A DNA stretch of 64,000 bases, taken from NCBI GenBank assembly GCA_009684515.1, contig WKKS01000006.1, positions 1 through 64,000 on the forward strand. The letters run 5' to 3'. Positions within the stretch are counted from its first letter, which is position 1. Each line of letters starts with the position of its first letter. The position numbers and the translations under genes are program-made. Shown here one piece after another: positions 1 to 8,787 of this stretch. Source of the stretch: Geobacter sp. Its GTDB lineage: Bacteria; Desulfobacterota; Desulfuromonadia; Geobacterales; Pseudopelobacteraceae. The notes under the pieces were generated by a model. That model was not told the origin of the DNA. It worked only from the letters and a program-made list of their open reading frames with translations, and searched no databases.

Positions 1-108
1 TCGAAAAAAGAACAATGGTGTAAAAGAACAATAAAATTCAGTCTGTTATAGCTGTACTCTTAAAATTTACCGGACAGTAGTGAGGTTGAAAATCAAAAAT
101 ACCCCGCA

Positions 109-140
109 GCCCCGAGGAATCCGCAAGTCCCCCTCGGGGC
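109..140 (-). terminator. Possible terminator downstream of the integrase
   Basis: A 9-bp perfect inverted repeat (GCCCCGAGG at 109-117, CCTCGGGGC at 132-140) lies just beyond the integrase stop codon. On the minus strand the stem is followed, after about eight bases, by a T-rich stretch. This could end the integrase transcript. The gap between stem and T tract is longer than usual, so the call is tentative. Nothing else is recognisable in bases 1-161. Confidence 0.35.
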
Positions 141-161
141 GAATACATTTGAATCAGTGTT

Positions 162-1391
162 TCACCTGTTGTTGACAACAAGTTTAAGTTTAGGACGCTC
201 AAATGGAATTATCTCTGCTGTTTGTACAGGTGCAGACTTTTCTGGAAGGGAAGTGAAATCTTCACCAAACTCAACCGAGGTAATCAGCGACTCCGGCAGC
301 AGCGCCGCGTAGTGCCTGCGGCAGATTTCCGGCGAATTTCCCATGATGGTAGAAATCTTGTACAGGCTTTCCCCTTTCATGGCCAGTTGGGATCCGAACG
401 TGTGTCGAAAATCGAGGCAGGTCCAATCCAGACCGGCAGCATCGTTTGCATTTCGGATTTCTCTCGAAAGGTTGTCCGGGTCCCACTGACAGCCATTAGC
501 TGTCGGAAAGTACAAATTACCTTCAACCTCCTTTGGCTGGTAACGATCAAGGTAGGTTCTCAACGTCCTGCTGATCGGCACGGCACGGTTGGTCTTCGTC
601 TTGGGTTCCCAGTACTTCCCTTTGACGTTTTTGGCGCAAATGCGGATCATTCCGTAGACGCCTGCCTTCAGGTCCACATCATCTGTGGTTAGCCAGCAAA
701 GCTCTTCCCTTCGTAAACCGGAATAAATGTAGACGGCAACTATCGTCTGCAGCATTGGATGCCCGTCGAGCGCCTTCAGCTGTTCATTTATCTGCGGCAG
801 GGTAAGGAAGCTGATCATTGGGGCGCGTTCCCTGTACCGCTCAACCTTTGCCGCCGGATTCTTGTCGGCAGGCATTCTGATGCCGTTTTGCTGCATGGAC
901 CAGTTACAAAGCCTGCTGAGAATCTCGCGATAGCGGTTGGCGGACTTGGGCGATAATGCTTTCCGGCGCACCTGGGTTGCTATGAAGTTGGCGAAATCCG
1001 CTGTCGTCAGTTGCTCGAAGTAGTTGGCCTCGATGTAGCACGGAGCCTGTGAGGAGGGGCGCTTTATCGCCTTCTGTGCGATTTTGCTGTTTTTAAGTTC
1101 AAGGTCGCTGCAGATCGGGCCGAAGATTGCGCGGAGGTAAGAAATGTCCCGCTGAACGCTCTTGGCGGTTTTCCTTTAGCGCATGCCTTCGATGTAGTCG
1201 GCGACTACTTTGGAAATTGGGGTTTTTGAGGGGAGGGGGTTGTCGTTTCCCCGATAGAGAGATGATTCAAGTTGGCGCAGTTTTTCTTTGGCCAGCTGCA
1301 AAGTAGAGGTTTCGAGGGAAACTCTTTTCTGCTTCTTTCCGACATAATAAACTGCGTAGTAGACGTTACCGCGTGAGATTAATCCTGCCAT
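162..1391 (-). pseudogene. Tyrosine recombinase (phage-type integrase) interrupted by an in-frame stop
   Basis: Read through one TAA codon (1176-1178), this is a single 409-codon frame. An N-terminal arm-binding-like domain occupies residues 1-71, followed by the stop, a core-binding region at about 73-190, and the catalytic domain. Visible catalytic features are the box I Arg in GLRREE (about residue 227), Arg in FRHTFGSQ (about 329) and the nucleophile Tyr in RRHYAALLP (about 361). The usual box II His and the His/Trp position read Leu and Asn, as seen in some subfamilies. No other stop or frameshift occurs between the halves. The gene starts about 100 bases past the 3' end of tRNA-fMet on the same strand, the classic position for an integrase next to its attachment site. 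The start follows a GGAGG site. A sequencing error or stop readthrough cannot be excluded; otherwise the gene is dead or makes only a truncated product. Confidence 0.85.
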
Positions 1392-1422
1392 TTGATTCCT
1401 CCGATGGCAGATCCCTTAATAT

Positions 1423-1445
1423 TTTGGTGTACAATTTGGTGTACA
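1423..1445. repeat. 11-bp tandem direct repeat between tRNA-fMet and integrase
   Basis: The word TTTGGTGTACA occurs at 1423-1433 and again at 1435-1445, a 12-base period. It lies between the tRNA 3' end and the integrase start and overlaps the likely integrase promoter. Integrase arm-type sites or a repressor operator are both plausible. The repeat is seen directly; the function is inferred. Confidence 0.6.
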
Positions 1446-1453
1446 CGGATAAC

Positions 1454-1484
1454 AAAAAAGGGACCTGCAGTTTATGCAAGTCCC
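1454..1484 (-). terminator. Rho-independent terminator after tRNA-fMet
   Basis: On the minus strand a GGGAC / GTCCC stem, extended across one mismatch by a 3-bp TGC/GCA pairing with a 7-base loop, is followed directly by six Ts (1454-1459). It lies 10 bases beyond the encoded CCA end of the tRNA. It should end the tRNA transcript and insulate the integrase from the tRNA promoter. Confidence 0.75.
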
Positions 1485-1494
1485 TGAATTTGTT

Positions 1495-1571
<77 letters not shown>

Positions 1572-1585
1572 ACAATCGAATCCAC

Positions 1586-1615
1586 TTTATATCAGCACTT
1601 AAGATGAGTTGTCAA
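1586..1615 (-). promoter_or_regulatory. Sigma-70-type promoter for tRNA-fMet
   Basis: A perfect -35 box TTGACA (1610-1615) and a -10 box TATAAA (1586-1591) are separated by 18 bases. The expected start site is about 7-10 bases upstream of the mature tRNA 5' end. Confidence 0.7.
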
Positions 1616-1662
1616 TACAAATATGATCTAGTCGTAAAAAACTTTTTCTTGCTTTGATGAAA

Positions 1663-2466
1663 TCAATCTTTGTCAGGAATGGATATGGCACCCTTGCCCA
1701 GCTTTGAAGCCAACTCCTTAGCGGCTTCCTGCTCCAGCCTTTTTCCCACCCGGACACGGTACCAGATTCCTTTGTCTCCCAAGTTGGATTCTACAATATG
1801 TACATTATATCCTTTGCTGATGAGTTTGTTCTTCAGAGCGTCGGCTTCGGATCTCAAGCTATGTGATGCCACCTGAACCGTGAAACCGTTAGCGTCCGGA
1901 CGGTTGGCCGGTTTTTCCGCGATGGGTGGAGCTGGAACTGGCGGTTTGGTGCTGTTGACGGTTCCCTGCGGTTGGGCCGGTTTAGTCAGGTTTGACGGTA
2001 TGGCTGCCTGTAGCGGTTTTTTGGCATTCTTGTCATCGGCACTGTTTATGCCGCTGCCAAGTACATTGTTTTTCTGGCCGCTGGGCAATGTCTTGTAAAA
2101 GCTGAGTGGTGACTCTTGTGGCGTTTGGGCACCGGCCGCCGCCGTCTGTTGAGACGTTCCGCCCGCAGGTGGTTGTTGGGCTGCTCCCGCAGCCGGTGCT
2201 GCTGGCTGTGGTTTGACGGCAGGCGGCTGGTTTGCAGAGCTCTGCGGAGAGTTTTCAAGGCTCTGCTGCTCCATGGCGGCTTTGAACCCTTTTTTTGCAT
2301 AACGCTGCGACAGCATCCAGCCGCTGCCAAAACCGATCGCCAGAGAAATTACTCCGGTAATTATGACAGCCAGCAGGACGGGGCTCGAAGATTCTTTTCT
2401 GGTTCGATTGGCACCGGTTTGGGGTGCTGTATAGGATTTTTTGGGTTCATTGTAGTCAATTCGCAT
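1663..2466 (-). CDS. SPOR-domain inner-membrane protein
   Basis: This 267-residue protein has a short cytoplasmic N-terminus, one membrane segment (about residues 30-51), a long Pro/Ala/Gln-rich periplasmic linker (about 60-185) and a C-terminal SPOR domain (about 190-267) beginning near GFTVQVASH. SPOR domains bind denuded peptidoglycan at division sites, so a role in septal wall metabolism is likely. The start at 2466 is chosen because a GGAGG site lies about 6 bases upstream and the gene follows the argS stop by 10 bases. A longer in-frame version exists but would run into argS. It belongs to the argS transcription unit. The exact function within the FtsN/DamX-like group is unknown. Confidence 0.85.
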   Translation of the reverse strand: MRIDYNEPKKSYTAPQTGANRTRKESSSPVLLAVIITGVISLAIGFGSGWMLSQRYAKKGFKAAMEQQSLENSPQSSANQPPAVKPQPAAPAAGAAQQPPAGGTSQQTAAAGAQTPQESPLSFYKTLPSGQKNNVLGSGINSADDKNAKKPLQAAIPSNLTKPAQPQGTVNSTKPPVPAPPIAEKPANRPDANGFTVQVASHSLRSEADALKNKLISKGYNVHIVESNLGDKGIWYRVRVGKRLEQEAAKELASKLGKGAISIPDKD

Positions 2467-2476
2467 ATGGCCTCCG

Positions 2477-4168
2477 CTACATACGTTCCGGTGCTGATAT
2501 GCCAAGAATGGATAGGGCGTTTTTCAAAGTCTGGGCAGTTCGTTTCAGGAGATAAAGGCGCGCGGCGGTCAGTGCCGTATCCTCTGAAATCACACGATTC
2601 TTGTTATAGAAGCTGTGGAAGCAGCTGGCCAGCTCAGTCAGGTAGTAGGTCAGACGGTGTGGTTCAAAATGTATGGCGCAGTCGTCAATGGTGTCTGGTA
2701 GGGATGTCATTATCTTTATCAGCTGCAGCTCTTCCGGGGTCGTCAGTAGTTTCAATTCATCTGCGGCAGGTTTTACAGGAGCTTTAAAACCTTTTTCGGC
2801 GGCATTTTCGAAGATGCTGCAAATGCGTGCGTGGGCATACTGAACGTAGTAAACCGGGTTTTCGTTGGTTTGCTGTTTGGCCAGGTCGATGTCGAATACC
2901 AGTTGGGCGTCCGGTTTGCGCATGATGAAAAAGAAACGGGTTGCATCGCGGCCAACTTCATCGATCAGGTCTCGCAGGGTAACATAGCTGCCGGCCCGCT
3001 TGGAAATTTTAACCTCTTCACCGCCGCGCATAACCGTCACCATCTGGTGCAGCACGTATTCCGGCCAACCTTTGGGAATACCAATGTCCAGGGCTTGAAG
3101 CCCGGCCCGGACGCGGGTGATGGTGCTGTGGTGGTCGGCCCCCTGCTCGTTGACAACACGGGTAAAACCCCGCTCCCATTTTGCCTGATGATAGGCTACG
3201 TCAGGTACGAAATAGGTATAGCCACCATCAGCCTTGCGCATGACACGGTCTTTGTCATCTCCAAAATCTGTAGTTTTCAGCCAGAGGGCGCCGTCCAATT
3301 CGTAGGTGTGGCCGTTGGCAATCAGTTGTTTTACGACGGAGTCAACGCGTCCTTCGGTGTAGAGGCCGGATTCCAGTGTGTAAACGTCAAAGCGGACATC
3401 GAAAGCGGCCAGGTCGAAATCCTGTTCGCGACGCAGCCAGGCTACGGCAAATTCGCGGATTGCATCCAGATTTTTAGGGTCACCGTTGGCGACAGTGTGT
3501 TGGTCGCTGGCTTCAACCGATTCGCGTGCCAGATAAGCGCGGGCCACATCCTTGATGTATTCTCCCTGGTAGCCGTCGGCCGGCCAGCGTTGATCGTCCG
3601 GTTCGATGCCGAGGCAGCGTGACTGTACTGACAGGGCCAGATTGTTGATCTGTGCGCCGGCGTCGTTGTAGTAAAACTCGCGGGTTACATCCCAGCCGGA
3701 GGCATCCAGAATGCGGCAGAGCGTGTCTCCGATGGCGGCTCCGCGCCCGTGGCCGATGTGCAGCGGCCCGGTCGGGTTGGCGCTGACAAATTCCACCTGC
3801 ATCTTTTTGCCTTCGCCGGTCGCCGTACGTCCAAAAGTATTACCTTGGGATTCAATCTCCAGCAGGCTGGCTTGCCACGCTGTTGCAGCGACAAAGAAGT
3901 TGATGAAGCCGGGGCCGGCAATTTCTGTTTTGGAGAACAGCCCATTGCCATCTCCCAAATGCCGGATCAGGATTTCCGCCACCTGTCGCGGAGCCTTGCG
4001 TTCTCCTTTGGCCATCTGCATGGCAATGTTGCAGGAAAAGTCTCCATGCTCCGTGTTGGCCGGGGTTCCGATGGTGATGGTCGGGAGCTGAGATGTACTC
4101 AATTCCTGGGAGGTTATGGCGGAGTTCAGCGAGGATTCAACAAGTTCTGCAATTCGGTTTCTCATCAT
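2477..4168 (-). CDS. argS: Arginyl-tRNA synthetase
   Basis: Class I aminoacyl-tRNA synthetase of 563 residues that charges tRNA-Arg. It shows the N-terminal Arg-tRNA synthetase domain, the HIGH-type signature in [17 protein letters not shown] (about residues 116-132), the KMSK-loop equivalent [12 protein letters not shown] and the C-terminal DALR anticodon-binding domain ending in [12 protein letters not shown]. Two adjacent ATGs (4168 and 4165) could serve as start. The first is chosen because it overlaps the stop of the upstream small ORF as ATGA, suggesting translational coupling. In-frame upstream codons to 4294 are not conserved in style and overlap the small ORF in another frame. Confidence 0.97.
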   Translation of the reverse strand: MMRNRIAELVESSLNSAITSQELSTSQLPTITIGTPANTEHGDFSCNIAMQMAKGERKAPRQVAEILIRHLGDGNGLFSKTEIAGPGFINFFVAATAWQASLLEIESQGNTFGRTATGEGKKMQVEFVSANPTGPLHIGHGRGAAIGDTLCRILDASGWDVTREFYYNDAGAQINNLALSVQSRCLGIEPDDQRWPADGYQGEYIKDVARAYLARESVEASDQHTVANGDPKNLDAIREFAVAWLRREQDFDLAAFDVRFDVYTLESGLYTEGRVDSVVKQLIANGHTYELDGALWLKTTDFGDDKDRVMRKADGGYTYFVPDVAYHQAKWERGFTRVVNEQGADHHSTITRVRAGLQALDIGIPKGWPEYVLHQMVTVMRGGEEVKISKRAGSYVTLRDLIDEVGRDATRFFFIMRKPDAQLVFDIDLAKQQTNENPVYYVQYAHARICSIFENAAEKGFKAPVKPAADELKLLTTPEELQLIKIMTSLPDTIDDCAIHFEPHRLTYYLTELASCFHSFYNKNRVISEDTALTAARLYLLKRTAQTLKNALSILGISAPERM

Positions 4169-4335
4169 TGTTTTTGAAGTTCTTTCTGATCGGTTGGTAT
4201 GTCCGCATCCTCGGCAATCTCTCTGATGCTGACGTCCCTTGAAAAGTCGGGACATCTGGCACCGCCATCCGGGATGCAAAATCTTTTTGAGCAATTTTCC
4301 CGCCAGGCGCAGACCGCACAGCTTTGTTTTGCCAT
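4165..4335 (-). CDS. 56-residue Cys-rich protein coupled to argS
   Basis: This small frame starts with ATG at 4335, preceded by GAGG at a good distance, and ends with TGA overlapping the argS ATG (ATGA). The product starts [15 protein letters not shown] and has five cysteines (residues 6, 9, 15, 20, 28) in a CxxC-x5-C-x4-C-x7-C pattern, followed by an acidic helical tail ([17 protein letters not shown]). The arrangement suggests a small metal- or redox-active protein. I recall similar short proteins before argS in related bacteria but cannot verify this here. The other two frames over this stretch lack any protein-like pattern, supporting this frame. Function unknown. Confidence 0.75.
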   Translation of the reverse strand: MAKQSCAVCAWRENCSKRFCIPDGGARCPDFSRDVSIREIAEDADIPTDQKELQKQ

Positions 4336-4437
4336 AAAAACCTCAAAATAGTTGCCGCAGAGTAATAAAAGAAAATAGGGAAAACTGCTATCGGTTATTT
4401 CATAGGTGCAAACAGGTGAACAGCCCTATCGATATGT

Positions 4438-4794
4438 TTACGGTTTCTTTCCAGTGCTCTTGCTGCCAGTTTTTTCCGCGTTCTCCGTGGCAGGGCGGGA
4501 ATTGTCCTTTTCAGTTGGAAATTGGTAGATAACCTCATTGCTGCGAACCAGACCAAAATCACGGCGCGCGATGCTTTCCAGATAGCGTCGGTCTGATTTA
4601 AGGGCAACAATCTCATATTTCAATTTTTCATTTTCTGTTTTGTTATCTGCCAGTCGGGCCTCAATCTTGTTTTTGTCCTGCTTCAGCTCAATAATGCGCA
4701 GTAAACCCTTATCACCGAATACGGTGAAAAAGAGGATAAATGCCAGGCATCCGGCCGGGATGACATACATTCTTTTCTGAAGTGGAAATTTCAA
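4438..4794 (-). CDS. ftsB: FtsB/DivIC-family septum formation protein
   Basis: This 118-residue protein has a short cytoplasmic N-terminus, one membrane helix (about residues 10-27) and a periplasmic coiled coil (about 32-70), followed by the conserved ARRDFGLVRSNEVIYQFP element typical of FtsB. FtsB bridges FtsL and FtsQ in the divisome. The C-terminal 25 residues are polar and likely disordered. The start is probably TTG at 4794, because an AGGTGA site that also contains the uxs stop lies 4 bases upstream; ATG at 4770 is the alternative. It lies 4 bases downstream of uxs and upstream of the argS group. Confidence 0.88.
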   Translation of the reverse strand: MKFPLQKRMYVIPAGCLAFILFFTVFGDKGLLRIIELKQDKNKIEARLADNKTENEKLKYEIVALKSDRRYLESIARRDFGLVRSNEVIYQFPTEKDNSRPATENAEKTGSKSTGKKP

Positions 4795-4798
4795 ATAA

Positions 4799-5734
4799 TC
4801 ACCTGCTTATTGTGCGTGCAGCGAAATAATCGACTGTCCTGCCAAGTCCGGTTTCGAGATTGACCAATGGCTTCCAACCCAGTTTTTCTTTTGCCAGCGA
4901 GATGTTCGGTTGGCGCTGCTTCGGATCGTCCTGAGGCAATGGATTGAAAATGATCTTGGACCGTGATTTGGTTATTGTAATGATTTTCTCGGCAAACTCA
5001 AGGATTGTGTTTTCAACCGGATTGCCCAGGTTAACCGGTCCGATGAAACCGTCACACTCCATCATGCGGATCATCCCCTCCACCAGATCATCCACATAGC
5101 AGAAAGAGCGGGTTTGCGAGCCGTTGCCGTAAACGGTGATATCTTCGTTGCGCAGTGCCTGCAGGATGAAGTTGGAAACTACCCGGCCGTCGTTTTCGGC
5201 CATGCGCGGACCGTAGGTGTTGAAGATGCGGATGATGCGGATATCGACCCCGTTTTGGCGGTGATAGTCCATCATCAATGTTTCCGCCACCCGTTTCCCT
5301 TCGTCGTAGCAACTGCGGATACCGATCGGGTTGACGTTTCCCCAGTAATCTTCCGTCTGGGGATGGATCTGTGGATCGCCGTATACTTCCGAAGTGGAAG
5401 CCTGCAGGATGCGGGCTTTAACCCGTTTGGCCATTCCCAGCATGTTGATCATGCCCATCACGCTGGTCTTGACCGTTTTGACCGGGTTGTACTGGTAATG
5501 TACCGGTGATGCGGGGCAGGCCAGATTGTAGATGCGATCCACTTCCAGCAGAATCGGTTCGACGATATCGTGGCGGATCAGCTCGAAACGGTGGTTGTCC
5601 ATCAGGTGGATGATGTTGTCCTTGCTGCCGGTGAAGAGGTTGTCGAGGCAGATGACGTCATGTCCTTCGTCCAACAGCCGTTCGCAGAGATGTGAACCGA
5701 TGAATCCGGCGCCGCCGGTGACGAGAATACGCAT
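4799..5734 (-). CDS. uxs: UDP-glucuronate decarboxylase (UDP-xylose synthase)
   Basis: An extended short-chain dehydrogenase of 311 residues. It has the NAD-binding [10 protein letters not shown] (residues 7-16), the TSEVYGDP motif (114-121) and the catalytic pair Y143/K147 in RSCYDEGK. The TSEVYGDP and SCYDEGK pair is characteristic of UXS enzymes, which oxidise and decarboxylate UDP-glucuronate to UDP-xylose. The gene starts one base after the stop of ugd, which supplies its substrate, so the pair forms a two-step route from UDP-glucose to UDP-xylose. The ArnA-type 4-keto decarboxylase is an alternative but less likely, as no formyltransferase domain is present. Confidence 0.92.
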   Translation of the reverse strand: MRILVTGGAGFIGSHLCERLLDEGHDVICLDNLFTGSKDNIIHLMDNHRFELIRHDIVEPILLEVDRIYNLACPASPVHYQYNPVKTVKTSVMGMINMLGMAKRVKARILQASTSEVYGDPQIHPQTEDYWGNVNPIGIRSCYDEGKRVAETLMMDYHRQNGVDIRIIRIFNTYGPRMAENDGRVVSNFILQALRNEDITVYGNGSQTRSFCYVDDLVEGMIRMMECDGFIGPVNLGNPVENTILEFAEKIITITKSRSKIIFNPLPQDDPKQRQPNISLAKEKLGWKPLVNLETGLGRTVDYFAARTISR

Positions 5735-5735
5735 A

Positions 5736-7094
5736 TTATTTCACCTCTCCGCAGATGCCGCCGCCGCAGCGCCCCAGCGGGACGTAGCAGAAGCCGTTGG
5801 CAGCCATCCGAGCAGGTTTGTACAGGTTACGGCCATCCACGATGGTTGGGGCGCGCAGGGAGGATTTGATCCGGTCAAAGTCCGGGTTGCGGTATTCGTT
5901 CCAGTCGGTGATGATCGTCAGCGCATCGGCGCCGTCCAGGATATCATACTGGTCGTTGCTGTACTCAATCCGGTCGCCGAAGTGTTTTTTAGCTTCAAGA
6001 ATCGCTTCCGGATCATGGGCGCGAACCGTTGCTCCGGCTGCCAGCAGGCGCTCGATGATTGTCAGGGAGGGGGCTTCGCGCATGTCGTCGGTGCGTGGTT
6101 TGAATGAAAGCCCCCAGCAGGCGACGGTGCGGCCGGTCAACGGCTTTTCCTCATCGGGTGAACTCAGAATCTTGATCAGTTTGTCGGCCAGAATCTCTTT
6201 TTGTAGTTCGTTTACTTCCTCGACCGCTTTCAACAGTTTAAAATCATAGTCGCACTCTTCAGCGGTCTTGATCAGCGCTTTGACATCTTTCGGGAAGCAG
6301 GAGCCGCCGTAGCCTGGGCCGGGGAACAGGAAATCATAGCCGATGCGGGAGTCGGAGCCGATCCCTTCACGCACGGCAGCCACATCGGCACCCATTTTTT
6401 CGCAGAGATTAGCGATCTGGTTCATGAAGGAAATACGGGTGGCCAACATGGCATTGGCCGCATACTTGGTCATTTCGGCACTATGGATGTCCATCACGAT
6501 CATGCGGTTCTGTTTGCGCATGAAGGGATCGTACAGTTCCTTCATGATCTCGGCGGTGCGCACGTTGTCGGTGCCGATCACAACCCGGTCCGGCTTCATG
6601 AAGTCGTCGATGGCGGCTCCTTCTTTCAGGAACTCCGGATTGGAAACGACGTCAAATTCCAGATCTACAGCACGGGCGTTTAACTCTTCCTGGACAGCCA
6701 TGCGAACTTTGCCGGCGGTGCCGACCGGTACGGTGGATTTGTCGACAATTATTTTAAAGCCGTTCATGGCGCGGCCAATATCACGCGCCACACCCAGGAC
6801 ATATTTCAGGTCGGCGGAGCCATCCTCTCCGGGAGGTGTGCCGACGGCTATGAAACAGACCAGTGACGCCTGAACCGCTTCGGTCATCTCGGTGGTGAAA
6901 GTAAGCCGTCCATCGGCCTGGTTGCGCAGAACCATCTCTTTCAGGCCAGGTTCGTAGATCGGAATGATGCCCTGTTTCAATCCTTCAATTTTGACATGAT
7001 CCACATCGACCGCAATGACATTATTGCCACTTTCAGCAAAACAGGCCGCTGCCACCAAACCGACGTAACCGGCTCCGAAAATACAGATTTTCAT
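5736..7094 (-). CDS. ugd: UDP-glucose 6-dehydrogenase
   Basis: This 452-residue enzyme oxidises UDP-glucose to UDP-glucuronate with two NAD+. The N-terminal Rossmann motif is [15 protein letters not shown] (residues 7-21), a conserved Lys lies in [11 protein letters not shown] (about 210), and the catalytic Cys266 sits in [12 protein letters not shown]. Length and domain order match the UDP-glucose/GDP-mannose dehydrogenase family. The product feeds Uxs immediately downstream and could also feed the UDP-glucuronate 4-epimerase at 37.9 kb. A 75-base gap separates it from rsmI upstream, so it may have its own promoter; no convincing boxes were found. Confidence 0.97.
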   Translation of the reverse strand: MKICIFGAGYVGLVAAACFAESGNNVIAVDVDHVKIEGLKQGIIPIYEPGLKEMVLRNQADGRLTFTTEMTEAVQASLVCFIAVGTPPGEDGSADLKYVLGVARDIGRAMNGFKIIVDKSTVPVGTAGKVRMAVQEELNARAVDLEFDVVSNPEFLKEGAAIDDFMKPDRVVIGTDNVRTAEIMKELYDPFMRKQNRMIVMDIHSAEMTKYAANAMLATRISFMNQIANLCEKMGADVAAVREGIGSDSRIGYDFLFPGPGYGGSCFPKDVKALIKTAEECDYDFKLLKAVEEVNELQKEILADKLIKILSSPDEEKPLTGRTVACWGLSFKPRTDDMREAPSLTIIERLLAAGATVRAHDPEAILEAKKHFGDRIEYSNDQYDILDGADALTIITDWNEYRNPDFDRIKSSLRAPTIVDGRNLYKPARMAANGFCYVPLGRCGGGICGEVK

Positions 7095-7169
7095 TTAATG
7101 CTCCAGATGGGAAATAATTGAGTACTAATAACACAATATCTGCTTGTTATTCCAGCGATTTTCTTGCGA

Positions 7170-8006
7170 TTAAGCTTCATCTCTCAGTTTCAGTGCGGCA
7201 CTGTAGGCCTCACTTCGTGATACTCCAGTGATTTCAGCTGCTTTCTTGGCGGCATCCTTCAACGATAATGCATCATCCCGCATCAATGTTTGAAGCGTCT
7301 CCTCCAGAGATAGCGATTCGGGTTCGATCTTCTCACCCGGTTCAATCAGGATTACAATCTCGCCGCGGACCTTGCCTTGGGATACAGTCTCCAACACTTG
7401 CGATACACTTCCCCGGATCAGCTCTTCGTAGATTTTAGTCAGTTCGCGAGCGACCACCACATGCCGCTCTCCAAGGACTTCGAGCATATCCCGCAAAGTT
7501 TCCTCAAGTCGGTGTGGGGCTTCGTATAACACCAGAGTGCCGGGCAACTTTGCCATCTCTTTCAGAAACGAGCGACGTTTCCCTTGTCGTGAAGGTGGGA
7601 AGCCGGCAAAGGTGAAGTTGTCACTCGGCAGACCGGAAGCTGACAGGGCTGCGACGGCGGCGCATGCGCCAGGGACCGGGATGACCGGAATTCCCTCGGC
7701 GACGGCATCCCGCACCAACTGGTAGCCCGGGTCGGAAATGCAGGGAGTGCCTGCGTCAGAGATCAACGCCACCGATTTGCCCTGGCGCAGCATATTCAGG
7801 ATTCGTTCACCCTTGAACTGCTGGTTGTGGTCAAAATAGGAGGTCATCGACTTGGATATGCCGAAGTGGGTCAGCAGCTTGAGGGAGTGACGGGTGTCTT
7901 CGGCCGCCACCAGATCAACCTCGCCCAATATCCGCACGGCCCGGTAGGTCATGTCTTCCAGATTACCGATCGGAGTGGCTATTATGTACAGGGTCGCGGC
8001 TGACAT
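7170..8006 (-). CDS. rsmI: 16S rRNA (cytidine-1402-2'-O)-methyltransferase
   Basis: A 278-residue tetrapyrrole-methylase-fold protein that 2'-O-methylates C1402 of 16S rRNA. Conserved segments are ATPIGNLEDMTYRAV at the N-terminus, AAEDTRHSLKLL, the SAM-binding SDAGTPCISDPGY and PVPGACAAVAALSASGLP. The C-terminal region (LKDAAKKAAEITGVSR) is the small HTH-like tail of the family. The ATG overlaps the TGA of the LysE-family gene upstream as TGATG, so the two are probably cotranscribed. Confidence 0.96.
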   Translation of the reverse strand: MSAATLYIIATPIGNLEDMTYRAVRILGEVDLVAAEDTRHSLKLLTHFGISKSMTSYFDHNQQFKGERILNMLRQGKSVALISDAGTPCISDPGYQLVRDAVAEGIPVIPVPGACAAVAALSASGLPSDNFTFAGFPPSRQGKRRSFLKEMAKLPGTLVLYEAPHRLEETLRDMLEVLGERHVVVARELTKIYEELIRGSVSQVLETVSQGKVRGEIVILIEPGEKIEPESLSLEETLQTLMRDDALSLKDAAKKAAEITGVSRSEAYSAALKLRDEA

Positions 8007-8632
8007 CAGCGCTGCGCCAGGGCAAGTTTCAACGCCAGTCCCGCAAATATTCCGGCGGCGGCGCGATTGAGCACCTTCTGGGCAAAGGCGGACTCGCGGA
8101 AGCGCTCTCCCATCGTCCCGGCCAGGATGCTGATCAAACCGAATACAATGATCGTGGCAACCATGAAAACAGCTCCCAGCAGCAGTAACTGCAGTGATAA
8201 TGCCCCCTTGGCCGGATCGGTGAACTGCGGCAGAAAGGCCAGGAAGAAGATCGATACCTTGGGATTGGTGATGTTCATCAGGATACCGCGTCGATACAGA
8301 CTTCCGGGACTCATGACTTCCGCCGTTTTCGAAGGGCCTCCCATAGTGCCGGCATGGAAGGCCTGCCAGGCCAGAAACAGCAGGTACGCTGCACCGGCAA
8401 ATTTAAGCATGGTAAAGGCGGCTGCCGATGCTTTGAAAATAGCTGCCAGCCCCAAAGTCACCGCTGCCGTGTGAAACAGAAGACCGGTACAAAGGCCGAG
8501 CGTGACCAGCAATCCGGCTTTGCGCCCATGCTGTGCGGCCTGGGTCATGACGAACAGATTGTCCGGGCCGGGCGAAAGGGCCAACAGGGTAGATGTTGTA
8601 AAAAACATGAGGAGTATTTTTGATTCGATCAT
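8006..8632 (-). CDS. LysE/RhtB-family amino acid exporter
   Basis: A 208-residue membrane protein with about six hydrophobic segments and the family signature LALSPGPDNLFVMTQAAQHGRKAG near the N-terminus (split here as two overlapping motifs, SPGPDNLF and GRKAGLLVTLG). The family exports amino acids such as homoserine, threonine or lysine; the substrate here is unknown. The start at 8632 places the family signature at the normal distance; upstream in-frame ATGs would add a non-hydrophobic extension. It heads a unit with rsmI. Confidence 0.88.
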   Translation of the reverse strand: MIESKILLMFFTTSTLLALSPGPDNLFVMTQAAQHGRKAGLLVTLGLCTGLLFHTAAVTLGLAAIFKASAAAFTMLKFAGAAYLLFLAWQAFHAGTMGGPSKTAEVMSPGSLYRRGILMNITNPKVSIFFLAFLPQFTDPAKGALSLQLLLLGAVFMVATIIVFGLISILAGTMGERFRESAFAQKVLNRAAAGIFAGLALKLALAQR

Positions 8633-8701
8633 TTTACAGTCCGGTTTGATGTTATCGAGAGACGGCAATACTTCGATAGGTGCTGTAATTTCCAACGTAA
8701 T

Positions 8702-8731
8702 GGTGTACAAGGGATTACTGTTGGCTGTCAA
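8702..8731 (-). promoter_or_regulatory. Candidate promoter for the LysE-family gene / rsmI
   Basis: In the 155-base divergent gap before rlmI, the minus strand has a perfect -35 box TTGACA (8726-8731) and, 18 bases on, TACACC (8702-8707) as a weak -10 box. The leader would be about 65 bases. No comparably good promoter was seen for the plus-strand rlmI unit. Confidence 0.4.
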
Positions 8732-8787
8732 GTCCGTTGGCCAAATAATTCAAATTTTGCATATAGTTGCGCAAAAAAGGACGCTCG

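Noticed and set aside
1..161. The left edge as a candidate attachment site or gene
   Set aside because: No copy of the tRNA-fMet 3' end and no reading frame with protein character could be found; only a hairpin stands out.
2116..2787. A 223-codon plus-strand frame opposite the SPOR gene and argS
   Set aside because: It runs antisense through two clear genes, is rich in Arg, Cys and Trp, and crosses from one gene to the next, all typical of a shadow frame.
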